Source: Planctomycetota bacterium (GTDB taxonomy: Bacteria > Planctomycetota > Phycisphaerae > Sedimentisphaerales > Anaerobacaceae). From it: a DNA stretch of 63,865 bases. Under the pieces are notes generated by a model. The model was not told the DNA's origin. It made no database searches and worked only from the letters and a program-made list of their open reading frames with translations. Location of the stretch: the NCBI GenBank assembly GCA_019456145.1, contig VRUL01000027.1, positions 1-63,865 on the forward strand. The letters run 5' to 3'. Within the stretch, counting starts at the first letter, position 1. Every line of letters begins with the position of its first letter. The translations under genes were made by a program, and so were the position numbers. This document shows, piece after piece, positions 25,597-33,737 of this stretch.

Positions 25597-26514
25597 CTAC
25601 GGCTTGCCGTATACTTCCACTTCGATATAGTGATTTAAGTCGTTTCCGTTATTGCCCTTACTGTAGAGGCGGACATATCGGGCCTTGACACCCTTACCTG
25701 CGATCAGCCTGCCTTCAGAAGTTTCGGTATAGTGCTTATCTTTGCCGACACCTAAACCGACGGAGTTGTCAATGTCGTTGTTGAACACCGTGGTGACATT
25801 TGAAATAAAATCAGGATCGGAGGCAACCTGAACCACCACATCAAAGTAAACTCGCGCCTGCTTATGGTAGTGCCAGCACACAATGGCGTATATCTCATAC
25901 TCGGCTTCGAGGTCGACAGTGACACTTTGCTTAAAAGGGCCTAACTCAACATAACTGCCATCGGCCGCTTCCTTGTCACCGTCGGTTATCATTTCTATCT
26001 CGCCGATGATGGGCTCTTCATCCGTGCTGGTCACCGGTTTTTCTAAGGCAACATTTTTTACACTTGGCGGGGCGTAAAATGGAGGCCGCGGCTTGCCGCT
26101 CGGTTTCTCAAGGTTCTCCACCTTCGTATCCTGAGGCGTGCCGACAAACATCGGTTTGGGAAGCTTAATTGGTATTGGCACCCATTTGGGTGTACTTGCA
26201 TCCCCGCTGACAGGCGGTTTGACTTCCTCAATCACCTTCGTTGGAGGTGGTACCACTTTCGTCACTTCGGGGGATTCTATAACCTTTGTTACCGGTTCTT
26301 TAACGGGATCCACTGATACATCTGAAACCTTTTTTACCGTTTCTTTAACGGGATCCACCGACACAACAGGGGTTTTCGTGTCGGGTTTCTCTGGCTTAGT
26401 CTCAGTTGTAGGCTCCTCCTCGGATTGTTTACAGGAAGCAACAACCAACAAAGCCATCGCTATCAAAACACAGATAGAAACATTCATAATTGTATTAAGA
26501 CTTTTTTTACTCAT
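25597..26514 (-). CDS. Lipoprotein with VDPVKE repeats and discoidin-like C-terminal domain
   Basis: The 305-residue protein has a type II signal peptide with lipobox 'VASC' (C28). Then follows a Pro/Val/Lys/Thr-rich linker with two 'VSVDPVKE' repeats and a C-terminal ~150-residue beta-sandwich ('VALEKPVTSTDEEPIIGEIE', 'ARYVRLYSKGNNGNDLNHYI'), close to F5/8-type carbohydrate-binding domains. It is first in a three-gene operon with the Agl23-like and ApbE genes. A role in binding cell-wall or extracellular glycan at the membrane surface is likely but unproven. Confidence 0.8.
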   Translation of the reverse strand: MSKKSLNTIMNVSICVLIAMALLVVASCKQSEEEPTTETKPEKPDTKTPVVSVDPVKETVKKVSDVSVDPVKEPVTKVIESPEVTKVVPPPTKVIEEVKPPVSGDASTPKWVPIPIKLPKPMFVGTPQDTKVENLEKPSGKPRPPFYAPPSVKNVALEKPVTSTDEEPIIGEIEMITDGDKEAADGSYVELGPFKQSVTVDLEAEYEIYAIVCWHYHKQARVYFDVVVQVASDPDFISNVTTVFNNDIDNSVGLGVGKDKHYTETSEGRLIAGKGVKARYVRLYSKGNNGNDLNHYIEVEVYGKP

Positions 26515-26600
26515 TTCTTCTTAACCTCAAAATTTTGCATTACCAACAATACATTGTTTTTTAAGCAAACTACTGTTTGCACGACTAAATCAGAACAGGG

Positions 26601-26629
26601 ATTTTATATTATTTAGACAAGATTGTCAA
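26601..26629 (-). promoter_or_regulatory. Strong promoter for the lipoprotein-Agl23-apbE operon
   Basis: On the minus strand a perfect TTGACA (26629-26624) and TAAAAT (26606-26601) are 17 bases apart, about 85 bases before ATG 26514. Confidence 0.65.
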
Positions 26630-26747
26630 GCTGCCGGAAGGTTATTTTTTTGCACTTCTTTGCTGCATTCTCAACAGGCAGCAAGGCCAAAGTAAGTTAC
26701 AAAACATCCATAACAGGCCTGTTTCTATCGATTCGGCCCCTGAGACA

Positions 26748-26787
26748 TGAAAAAATCAGCAGGGATTCGGCTGTCCCGAATCCCTGC
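26748..26787 (-). terminator. Rho-independent terminator of the permease gene
   Basis: The stem GCAGGGATTCGG / CCGAATCCCTGC (12 bp, 5-base loop) is followed on the minus strand by TGATTTTTTC. It lies about 40 bases downstream of the permease stop at 26829. Confidence 0.85.
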
Positions 26788-26828
26788 ATTACTACAACAT
26801 TTAGATTTTAAGTAGTTTTCTACAAACT

Positions 26829-28238
26829 TTAGCTTTCAGTACTCGGAGCTTCGGCCGGGACCTCAGCAGGAGTCATCTCGAGCACTTTTGACTCAAGCCC
26901 TGCCTTGGCAAGTACATAATAGAGCACCGCACCGACAATAAATGCCGTCAAAGGAGCCGCGGGAATTTTCACACTGCTCACCAAAGGTAGAATGCCAACT
27001 ACAAATCCGGCCGCCCAGGATATCCAGCCTGCCATGTTCCAACCGGCACGAGGACCCGCCCACTTCTTGCCTGCCATCAGGTAATCAACCATCATAGCTC
27101 CGCAAACGGGGCCGAAAGATGCACCGATCACTGTGAAGACCGCACCGGCCCTGCCCGCCAAACCGGTGACAGCCAAAAGAACGCTAACACCGGCGCCAAT
27201 ACCGACAGAAATAAACGGGTTCACTTTGGGAAGCGTTGTCTTGAAACTATTAGCCGCGATGAACGACGAGAAGCATGCCGGTGGGAAAGCTGCAACAGCC
27301 AGCAACAGAGCCATGACTTTGCCTGTGCCGGCAGAGCCCATCAAGCCTCCCATGAAATCGGCTGAAGCTGGATTCATCGAGTAATTGCCCGTTGCGCCAA
27401 AGTTGCCCGCAGCGATCAGAATAGCTGCACCCGCTGCAACGATAGTAGCCAGAGCGATTCCGACCAGGCCGCCCATCTGAACGTCTTTGGCGTCTTTGTT
27501 GTTCATGCCAAAATCAACGCCGGCGGCGCCGGCCGTCGCGAAGAAACCAACCACAAATGTTATGCTCAACAATATCACGCCAAGGAAGCTCAAGCCGCTC
27601 GTTGCACCTCCCTCAACGGTCCCTGCGGTTACCAGAGCTTCCGCATCGAAATCGCCGATCCCCCCCATAGTTTTCCCGAGCATAATAGCAAGGATACCCA
27701 AGGGGATCAAAGGAAGGAACGTAGCGACTTTAGCAACGTACTGAATACCCTTGAGTCCCACGAACGCAGCAGCAGCAGCCCAGATCACAGCAATAATCTT
27801 CCAGGTAACCTCGCTGTCACCGAAGAAAGACGCAATGGCCTTCGATGCGAAATACGAATTAACGCCAAGCCAGCCGAACTGAAGCACACCCATCAAAAAA
27901 CCGGGCATCAGGAATCCGCCTTGCGCGCCGTAAGTAGATGTCCCGACGACGTAAAGAGGCAGGCCCGTCTTCATGCCGAGCAGGCCCGGAACAACGTAGA
28001 AAAGAAGATGGCACAGAAGCGCCGCTACGACCAGGCCCAGAAGCGCCACGCCGATACCCTGGCCGAGCACACCGCCGGGTGCGCCGGCCCCGCCGCCGGT
28101 CGGCGCCTGGCTCCAGAAAACGAACCACAGGAAAATACCCGCGTACGTCGGCGCCGTATTCTTGTACCATGGTGCCCGGTTTTCGGCCGGATTGGGCTTG
28201 GCCATCCTCACATAATCTGGTAGTGCTCCATTACTCAT
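26829..28238 (-). CDS. NCS1-type nucleobase permease (cytosine permease-like)
   Basis: The 469-residue polytopic membrane protein has about twelve hydrophobic segments, starting with 'NTAPTYAGIFLWFVFWSQAP'. 'LMPGFLMGVLQFGWLGVNSY' matches the NCS1 (CodB/purine-cytosine permease) substrate-helix pattern, as does the 'GASFGPVCGAMMVDYLM' late helix. It should be a cation-coupled symporter for a nucleobase or similar heterocycle. AGGAG stands 8 bases before ATG 28238 and a terminator follows, so it is probably its own transcription unit. The exact substrate is unknown. Confidence 0.82.
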   Translation of the reverse strand: MSNGALPDYVRMAKPNPAENRAPWYKNTAPTYAGIFLWFVFWSQAPTGGGAGAPGGVLGQGIGVALLGLVVAALLCHLLFYVVPGLLGMKTGLPLYVVGTSTYGAQGGFLMPGFLMGVLQFGWLGVNSYFASKAIASFFGDSEVTWKIIAVIWAAAAAFVGLKGIQYVAKVATFLPLIPLGILAIMLGKTMGGIGDFDAEALVTAGTVEGGATSGLSFLGVILLSITFVVGFFATAGAAGVDFGMNNKDAKDVQMGGLVGIALATIVAAGAAILIAAGNFGATGNYSMNPASADFMGGLMGSAGTGKVMALLLAVAAFPPACFSSFIAANSFKTTLPKVNPFISVGIGAGVSVLLAVTGLAGRAGAVFTVIGASFGPVCGAMMVDYLMAGKKWAGPRAGWNMAGWISWAAGFVVGILPLVSSVKIPAAPLTAFIVGAVLYYVLAKAGLESKVLEMTPAEVPAEAPSTES

Positions 28239-28301
28239 AATTCGTTCTCCTAACTAAATTACTCGATTATGTTCCACCGGCACCTTGCCGGGTATCCAAC
28301 C

Positions 28302-28329
28302 AGTATACCATTGCCTCTTGAAATGTCGA
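28302..28329 (-). promoter_or_regulatory. Candidate promoter for the permease gene
   Basis: On the minus strand TCGACA (28329-28324) and TATACT (28307-28302) are 16 bases apart. The leader then holds a small hairpin, CCGGCAAGGTGCCGG (near 28278-28292). Confidence 0.45.
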
Positions 28330-28341
28330 TTGGCATAAAAA

Positions 28342-29448
28342 TTAGTCTGCCTGGGGAATTTCAATTCTCTTGCCGCCGTTCATCGCTGATTCGTGGGCGC
28401 ATATACCGGCCATCGTCCAGTTCGCGGCGGTTTTTGCATCAGCGGCCGAATCCCGCCCTTCGACAATAGCACGAATAAACTCGTGAGTCAGATGAGGATG
28501 TGATCCGCCGTGCCCTGAACCCTGGATAAACGAGGTGTGCTCGTGTTCTTCGTCATAGACACCATGGCCTGTGAATGGAGCGATCTCCTTTGGCAGCAGG
28601 TGCCCATAATCGGGAACCTCTACTCTTTTGGCATCTTCATAACCGGAATAAATCACTGGCCCTTCACCGGCAAGCTGCTCCCATTCAAACGAAAGTTTTG
28701 TACCGTAGACGTCGAAACTTTCCCTGTACTGCCGAATTGTGTCAAAAAGCGACCTGGTCACCTCACAGGCAAGTTCCGAATCGGCCAGTTTCATAACAGC
28801 GGTCTCAATTGCAAAAGGCGAATTGTAGAGCTTGATATAGTCTTCGTTAATTCGGCCCGAGCCAAAACATACAACTGACTCAACCGGCTTTTTCGCAAGG
28901 AAAAGCAGTGGGCTGACTGCGTGGGTTGCATAGTGCATTGGTGGGAAGCCGTACCAGTAATCCGGCCAACCAGGCAATCCCATATTCTGCTGATGCGAAC
29001 CCCTTAAAAACTGAATCTTGCCCAACTTACCTGTTTCAACAAGCTCCTTTGCATAGAGGAATTCACGTGAATATACCGCTGTCTCCATCATCATATATAC
29101 TTTGCCGCTTTTTTTCCTTGCCTTTGCAATTTCGAGGCAGTCTTCTTTAGTTGTAGCCATAGGAACTGTGCACGCGGTATGTTTGCCCGCGTTTAAGCTG
29201 GCCAGTGACATCCGGGCATGGTCGGCTATGGGCGAAACAACGTGGATAGCATCCAGCTCGTCGATACTTAAAAGATCTTCAAACTTTGTGAATCGCCTTT
29301 CGATTCCAAACTGCTCACCTATCTCATTAAGGTGGTCTTCGCTTCTCTGGCAAATAGCGTAACATTCGGCATCGGGATGTCTTTGATAAATAGGAATAAA
29401 CTCAGCTCCAAAGCCGAGCCCTACTATCGCTACTTTTACCTTTTGCAT
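28342..29448 (-). CDS. Gfo/Idh/MocA-family protein without leader and lacking the EKP lysine
   Basis: The 368-residue protein begins directly with the Rossmann strand 'QKVKVAIVGLGFGAEFIPIY', so it is cytoplasmic. The expected 'EKP' is replaced by 'HTACTVPMATTKED', and the C-terminal half contains 'FPPMHYATHAVSPLLFLAKK' and 'GSGHGGSHPHLTHEFIRAIV'. Both features are shared with the protein at 1930-3117. ATG 29448 is chosen because AAGGAG lies 10 bases upstream. The start overlaps the end of the cytochrome b gene by 13 bases, implying coupled translation. It could be a lyase or isomerase rather than a dehydrogenase. Confidence 0.88.
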   Translation of the reverse strand: MQKVKVAIVGLGFGAEFIPIYQRHPDAECYAICQRSEDHLNEIGEQFGIERRFTKFEDLLSIDELDAIHVVSPIADHARMSLASLNAGKHTACTVPMATTKEDCLEIAKARKKSGKVYMMMETAVYSREFLYAKELVETGKLGKIQFLRGSHQQNMGLPGWPDYWYGFPPMHYATHAVSPLLFLAKKPVESVVCFGSGRINEDYIKLYNSPFAIETAVMKLADSELACEVTRSLFDTIRQYRESFDVYGTKLSFEWEQLAGEGPVIYSGYEDAKRVEVPDYGHLLPKEIAPFTGHGVYDEEHEHTSFIQGSGHGGSHPHLTHEFIRAIVEGRDSAADAKTAANWTMAGICAHESAMNGGKRIEIPQAD

Positions 29449-30203
29449 GGATTCTTTCTCCTTATCGGCCTCTGCAGGACCCATTCTGCAACAAATCGCA
29501 AAATCAGCTCCCAGACAAAATACGCAAGAGAAGCCCGCTTGGCCGTTGTTCCCCTCACTTGCGTCAGGATTAATAAGTAAGTATGCACAATCACAACCAA
29601 CGCCAGCAGCAGCGCGCTGTAACGATGCATATTAAAAAGCAATTTCTGCCCTGTGGTTCCGAAAAGTGGAAACATGCTCGAAACCATCGATAATATTAAT
29701 GGCATGGCCAGTATAACAATCAGCCAAAAAGTTATTTTTTGCCCCGGATTGGAGCTTTCGTCAACGAGGTATGTATTATCAGTTTTGGGCAGAATAACAC
29801 GCCGAATCAAACGCTGCAGCCAGGGCCAATCGCTCCGGGTGAAACGGCAATGCGATGCCCACATCACAGCCAAAACCGCAAGACAACCTGCAAAAATCGG
29901 CGCAAAGGTGGCATGCAGCATCAGCCAATAACCGGAAATCTGCTCACCGGTCACCAGCACCGGATAAAAACCCGTGACCGCTAATACGACAAAGCAAAGT
30001 AATGCCAGAAGATAAATCAGCTTCCTGAGAACCCCCACCAGGCTTAGCCGCTGTTCCACAAAAAACAATGTAAAAAGAAGAATCAGCTTTCTCAAAATCT
30101 GCTCAGGCTTCCACTTATATCCCTTGTACGGCGCAGCCATACAAGAAATAGCAATGCCCGCAAAGCAAACTACAAAACCGATTATAGAAACTATACGAAA
30201 CAT
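29436..30203 (-). CDS. Cytochrome b-type membrane subunit
   Basis: The 255-residue membrane protein has about five helices; the central four carry His residues placed for b-type heme ('WLMLHATFAPIFAGCLAVLA' with 'WASHCRF', and 'KLLFNMHRYSALLLALVVIV' with 'HTYLLIL'). The layout resembles the cytochrome b561/formate-dehydrogenase gamma family that exchanges electrons with the quinone pool. It begins 26 bases after the heptaheme cytochrome c gene, its likely partner, and overlaps the downstream Gfo/Idh/MocA gene. Confidence 0.78.
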   Translation of the reverse strand: MFRIVSIIGFVVCFAGIAISCMAAPYKGYKWKPEQILRKLILLFTLFFVEQRLSLVGVLRKLIYLLALLCFVVLAVTGFYPVLVTGEQISGYWLMLHATFAPIFAGCLAVLAVMWASHCRFTRSDWPWLQRLIRRVILPKTDNTYLVDESSNPGQKITFWLIVILAMPLILSMVSSMFPLFGTTGQKLLFNMHRYSALLLALVVIVHTYLLILTQVRGTTAKRASLAYFVWELILRFVAEWVLQRPIRRKNPCKR

Positions 30204-30229
30204 AATATCTATCTTCTCAACAAGGTTTA

Positions 30230-32101
30230 CTAATCTCCCTCGGCCACTGCCTTTATAACACTGGCCAGGGCCTTAAGTCCATATAACAACAAAACCACAC
30301 CAACAAGTCCACATGACCCGAGAACAACAACCTTCAGCCATGGACGAAATACAAATGAAAGAGCAAATGCCCAGACGCAGAAAGCATCAATACCCTGAAA
30401 TTCAATCATCTTCTTCGTAGCAACTTGCTCAGCGTCAAGAGGAGAGTCTACCGCAACTTCACCGAAGAAGAAAGGCGCATCGGTTGCATGGCAATCCGTA
30501 CAGTAATGAGCGCCCAGTGACTGGGTGGCCGGCCTTACATTGTGAGCGATAGGCCAAAGATATGGCTGCGCAGCCGGGTGGTCTTGAGGCGCGCGAAGTT
30601 TGCCCGACTCATCAAGGCTGTAAAGTTTGCCTCCGCAAATGTAAACGGGTTCGCCTTCGATAGTCTTCTTTAACGAAACCAAAGCCTTGGTAATGTGCTC
30701 ATCAGTCAAAGTAGGCCAGTCACCCCGGCTTCGAGGCTTGGCCCGAGCGATGCTTCGACCCGCAGCCCGCTTGGCGAGGTTAAGGGGAATCGGCGTTACA
30801 TTTTTGTCTTTCAGGCTGCCCCAAAAGGCAGGCCAGATGAGCTTATGGGGTGCAATCTTGCCGTCCCCGCTTAAGACAAGCTGCTGATCCAAATATCCTG
30901 CACCGATACCCCCCTGCTTTGCAAAGACAGGATATAAAATATGCGGTAGCGCATCATCTGATTTGTTAACGCCATGTGTACCCAGAGCGTGCGCCCGTGA
31001 GGTCTTGCCTTGATGAGTCTGTTTCTTTGGCCAGGGACCGGAATGACATGCCGTGCAGGTGAGTTTCTCAAAGTGCACCGGCGGAAGACCAAGATGTTCA
31101 GGTACAGGGGCACCTAAACGGCCTTCGGTGTGGCAGCCTTTACAGGATGTGGAGGCCGCTAATGGGTTTTGTGATGCTGCATCCTCGCCTTCATATCCAC
31201 GGGTAAGGTTATGGTCAAGGCCGTTGCGGTGGCAATCGACGCAGGCCAGTCCAGCGGCTAAATGCACATCCTCGTCGGCCGCCCACTCTTGGGAACCGTG
31301 CTCACCAACCTCTATGTTGGAATGGCAGAAATAGCACCGTTCGTTAGGTACCTTTCTGGTAATGTTAAAGGACACCTTTTTCTCGTGGTCGAATGTATTT
31401 TCGCGATACGTTGTGGCTATCGCATCGTCCATTAAGGGATCGTAGGTATCGGGCTGTGTAACCGCGGCGCCTTTAACAGATGCAAATTCTGTGGCGGCAG
31501 CGGCGGCCCAGCGGAAATTTTGACGGGCTACCTGACCGGCATATTCAGCCTGGTCCTGGCCCGGATGACCATTATGACATCCGAGGCAGTTGATTTCCAA
31601 CTTACCAGATACATCCTGGCGGATAATCTCGTCCGGATCATCAGTTTCAACTTCTCCAACACCGCCGCCGGGCATGTGCCTGCCGAAAAGCTGAGTAAAC
31701 TTAAAAGTTGTTATGCCAAGCTGCTCAGGATGGAAAGCTCCGGGCCAGGGACGGTAAGAGAGAGGAATCTGCGTACATGTGCCGGTATCAACAAAAATCC
31801 ATGGTTGTCCCTTCCTCCCGGGAACAGCATTCACATCGGCTGCATTAAAATGCCAGCCCTTACCGATTGTCTCATAGCTGTGACAGGCGCCGCAGGTCTG
31901 GCTCGTCGAAAACGGCAGAATCGGATCGTCGTCCGGTGAAATCTTGTCACCTTCCTCGTCACGCAGTCCAATAAGATGAACCGGAACGGACCGGCTGCCG
32001 TCACTTTCGTCGCCTATCTTTTTCTGCCCGGCATCGGCAACGGCAGACAAGACCAAAAACAGCCAGCACAAAACGCCTGTTATTATCAATCCATTTCTCA
32101 A
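30230..32101 (-). CDS. Secreted, membrane-anchored heptaheme cytochrome c
   Basis: The 623-residue protein has a signal peptide ('LCWLFLVLSAVADAG') and seven CxxCH heme sites: CGACH, CLGCH, CYFCH, CVDCH, CKGCH, CTACH and CTDCH. A C-terminal membrane helix ('WLKVVVLGSCGLVGVVLLLY') anchors it. The spacing resembles multiheme cytochromes that take electrons from a quinol-oxidising cytochrome b and pass them to a periplasmic acceptor, or the reverse. The reported TTG start has no ribosome site; a second TTG at 32089 is possible. With the neighbouring cytochrome b it forms a two-gene electron-transfer unit. Confidence 0.85.
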   Translation of the reverse strand: MRNGLIITGVLCWLFLVLSAVADAGQKKIGDESDGSRSVPVHLIGLRDEEGDKISPDDDPILPFSTSQTCGACHSYETIGKGWHFNAADVNAVPGRKGQPWIFVDTGTCTQIPLSYRPWPGAFHPEQLGITTFKFTQLFGRHMPGGGVGEVETDDPDEIIRQDVSGKLEINCLGCHNGHPGQDQAEYAGQVARQNFRWAAAAATEFASVKGAAVTQPDTYDPLMDDAIATTYRENTFDHEKKVSFNITRKVPNERCYFCHSNIEVGEHGSQEWAADEDVHLAAGLACVDCHRNGLDHNLTRGYEGEDAASQNPLAASTSCKGCHTEGRLGAPVPEHLGLPPVHFEKLTCTACHSGPWPKKQTHQGKTSRAHALGTHGVNKSDDALPHILYPVFAKQGGIGAGYLDQQLVLSGDGKIAPHKLIWPAFWGSLKDKNVTPIPLNLAKRAAGRSIARAKPRSRGDWPTLTDEHITKALVSLKKTIEGEPVYICGGKLYSLDESGKLRAPQDHPAAQPYLWPIAHNVRPATQSLGAHYCTDCHATDAPFFFGEVAVDSPLDAEQVATKKMIEFQGIDAFCVWAFALSFVFRPWLKVVVLGSCGLVGVVLLLYGLKALASVIKAVAEGD

Positions 32102-32195
32102 CGTACGGCCAATTCGTTTCTCAACGCTCGTAGTTTATAGTTCTTCGCTTATGACCCATCGTTCATTGTCCGATTCATGGGTCACCAGATACACT

Positions 32196-33548
32196 CTAAA
32201 CCTTAAATTCCTCCGGTTTGAAGTCGAGTTTCCGTGCTGCGGCTACCGCCTCATTGACCTTTAATACAGTAACAGCCGTTTCATATCCGATTTCCGCCGG
32301 GCAATTGAGTTTCACCTTATTATCACGAACAGCGTTAAAGAAGTTCTCGAGGTGCGGCTGATGGTAGGGCTTGTCCATTGTCACCGGGATTTTGTACTCC
32401 GCAACCGGTACCGTCTCGCGCACATCCAGCACCGCTCCAGAATCGGCCTCCTCTTCCTTCTTTGGTGGTTCGCTCAAGTAACCCAACTTAATCCATTTGT
32501 CCCAGTCCGGGGCTCCCGGCTCCCTGAAGACACTGCCTCGGGCTCTTGCCTCCGATATAGTAAGAGTACCCTCATCACCCAAAAAGCTTTCATAATATCC
32601 CTGGCTGCTGTTGGTGGTTATCGTCTGGTAAAATGCTCTGACAGTCCCCTCTTTTGTCTCATACTCATAAACCACCATCACAGTGTCATACCACTCGTGT
32701 CCCTTCCAATAGTCGACACCACCGCTGGCTATTACGGATTTCGGATTTGCCCCGAGGAACCAGCTATAAATATCAATCTGGTGCGAGCCCAGGTCAACGA
32801 TAGGGCCGCCTCCAAGCCCTTTATACCACCGCCAGTTTCGGAATTGCTGCATCGACTTGAAACCGTACTTGTCGAGGCTTGCCTGCTCCAACGGATATTT
32901 TTTAGGCCAGCCCAGGTCCTCACATGCCGCCTTACTGCGGTTCCACTGTCCGTTTACCGTGGTGATTCGGCCGAGCAACTTCGCTCCTTTGATAAACTTG
33001 TCATAGCAATGTATGTAACGGGGATTGCTTCGCCGCTGATGACCAATCTGTAACAGCTTGCCGCTTTCCTTCGCGGCCTCTACCATTCGCCTGGCTCCCT
33101 CCAGGGTATTGGACATCTCTTTTTCGCAATAGACATTCAGACCGGCCTTCAGAGAAGCAACGGCATGCTCAGCGTGCCAAAAGTCGGGCGTAGCAATTAT
33201 CACCGCGTCGAGGTCCTTCTCCTTATCGAGCATCTCCTTGTAGTCCACATAGGTACCATGCTCGTAGCCGTATCTTTTCAGCAACCGCGAAACCCGTCTT
33301 TGATTGTAAGCAGTCCAGATATCGCAGACCGCCTTAAAGCGAACACCGGGTATGTTTCGACAGGCATTCATCAAGACCTGTCCCTGCGCTCCACAACCAA
33401 GTAGTGCTATGTTTATATCATCTGGCTTTGCGGCGCCACCTGCCTGGCCCACGACCATCGGCGACAATACCAATCCCGCCCCCGCCGCTGCCGCCGAATG
33501 CAGGAAACTACGTCTGTCTATTTCTTTCTTGATTCTTTGATTATTCAT
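32196..33548 (-). CDS. Tat-exported Gfo/Idh/MocA oxidoreductase
   Basis: The 450-residue protein has a Tat leader ('EIDRRSFLHSAAAAGAGLVL') and an NAD-binding start 'INIALLGCGAQGQVLMNACR'. The motif is 'YCEKEMSNT', keeping the catalytic Lys but changing Pro to Glu. 'GGGPIVDLGSHQIDIYSWFL' supplies the conserved Asp and His of the sugar site. It differs from the other paralogs in the C-terminal region ('CPAEIGYETAVTVLKVNEAV'). AGGAG precedes the ATG. Exported members of this superfamily such as glucose-fructose oxidoreductase keep a tightly bound NAD(P) and shuttle hydride between two sugars. Confidence 0.9.
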   Translation of the reverse strand: MNNQRIKKEIDRRSFLHSAAAAGAGLVLSPMVVGQAGGAAKPDDINIALLGCGAQGQVLMNACRNIPGVRFKAVCDIWTAYNQRRVSRLLKRYGYEHGTYVDYKEMLDKEKDLDAVIIATPDFWHAEHAVASLKAGLNVYCEKEMSNTLEGARRMVEAAKESGKLLQIGHQRRSNPRYIHCYDKFIKGAKLLGRITTVNGQWNRSKAACEDLGWPKKYPLEQASLDKYGFKSMQQFRNWRWYKGLGGGPIVDLGSHQIDIYSWFLGANPKSVIASGGVDYWKGHEWYDTVMVVYEYETKEGTVRAFYQTITTNSSQGYYESFLGDEGTLTISEARARGSVFREPGAPDWDKWIKLGYLSEPPKKEEEADSGAVLDVRETVPVAEYKIPVTMDKPYHQPHLENFFNAVRDNKVKLNCPAEIGYETAVTVLKVNEAVAAARKLDFKPEEFKV

Positions 33549-33737
33549 TGTACTCCTGTTAACTCCATAAATTTAACTTACCTACATTAGCTTAACATCT
33601 ATATTATCGCATCGCAGTCGATGTCTGTCAAGAGGACAACTCCATTCTTTCCGGCCCGAACTGTCAAAAGCTCCGACAGTTTATGGGACGTTTGTTGCCC
33701 CAAACCATTCGGTAAACACACAAGCCCTCGATTACAG

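Noticed and set aside
26138..26524. Thr/Ser/Gly-rich plus-strand frame of 128 codons
   Set aside because: It is the complement of the VDPVKE repeat part of the lipoprotein gene.
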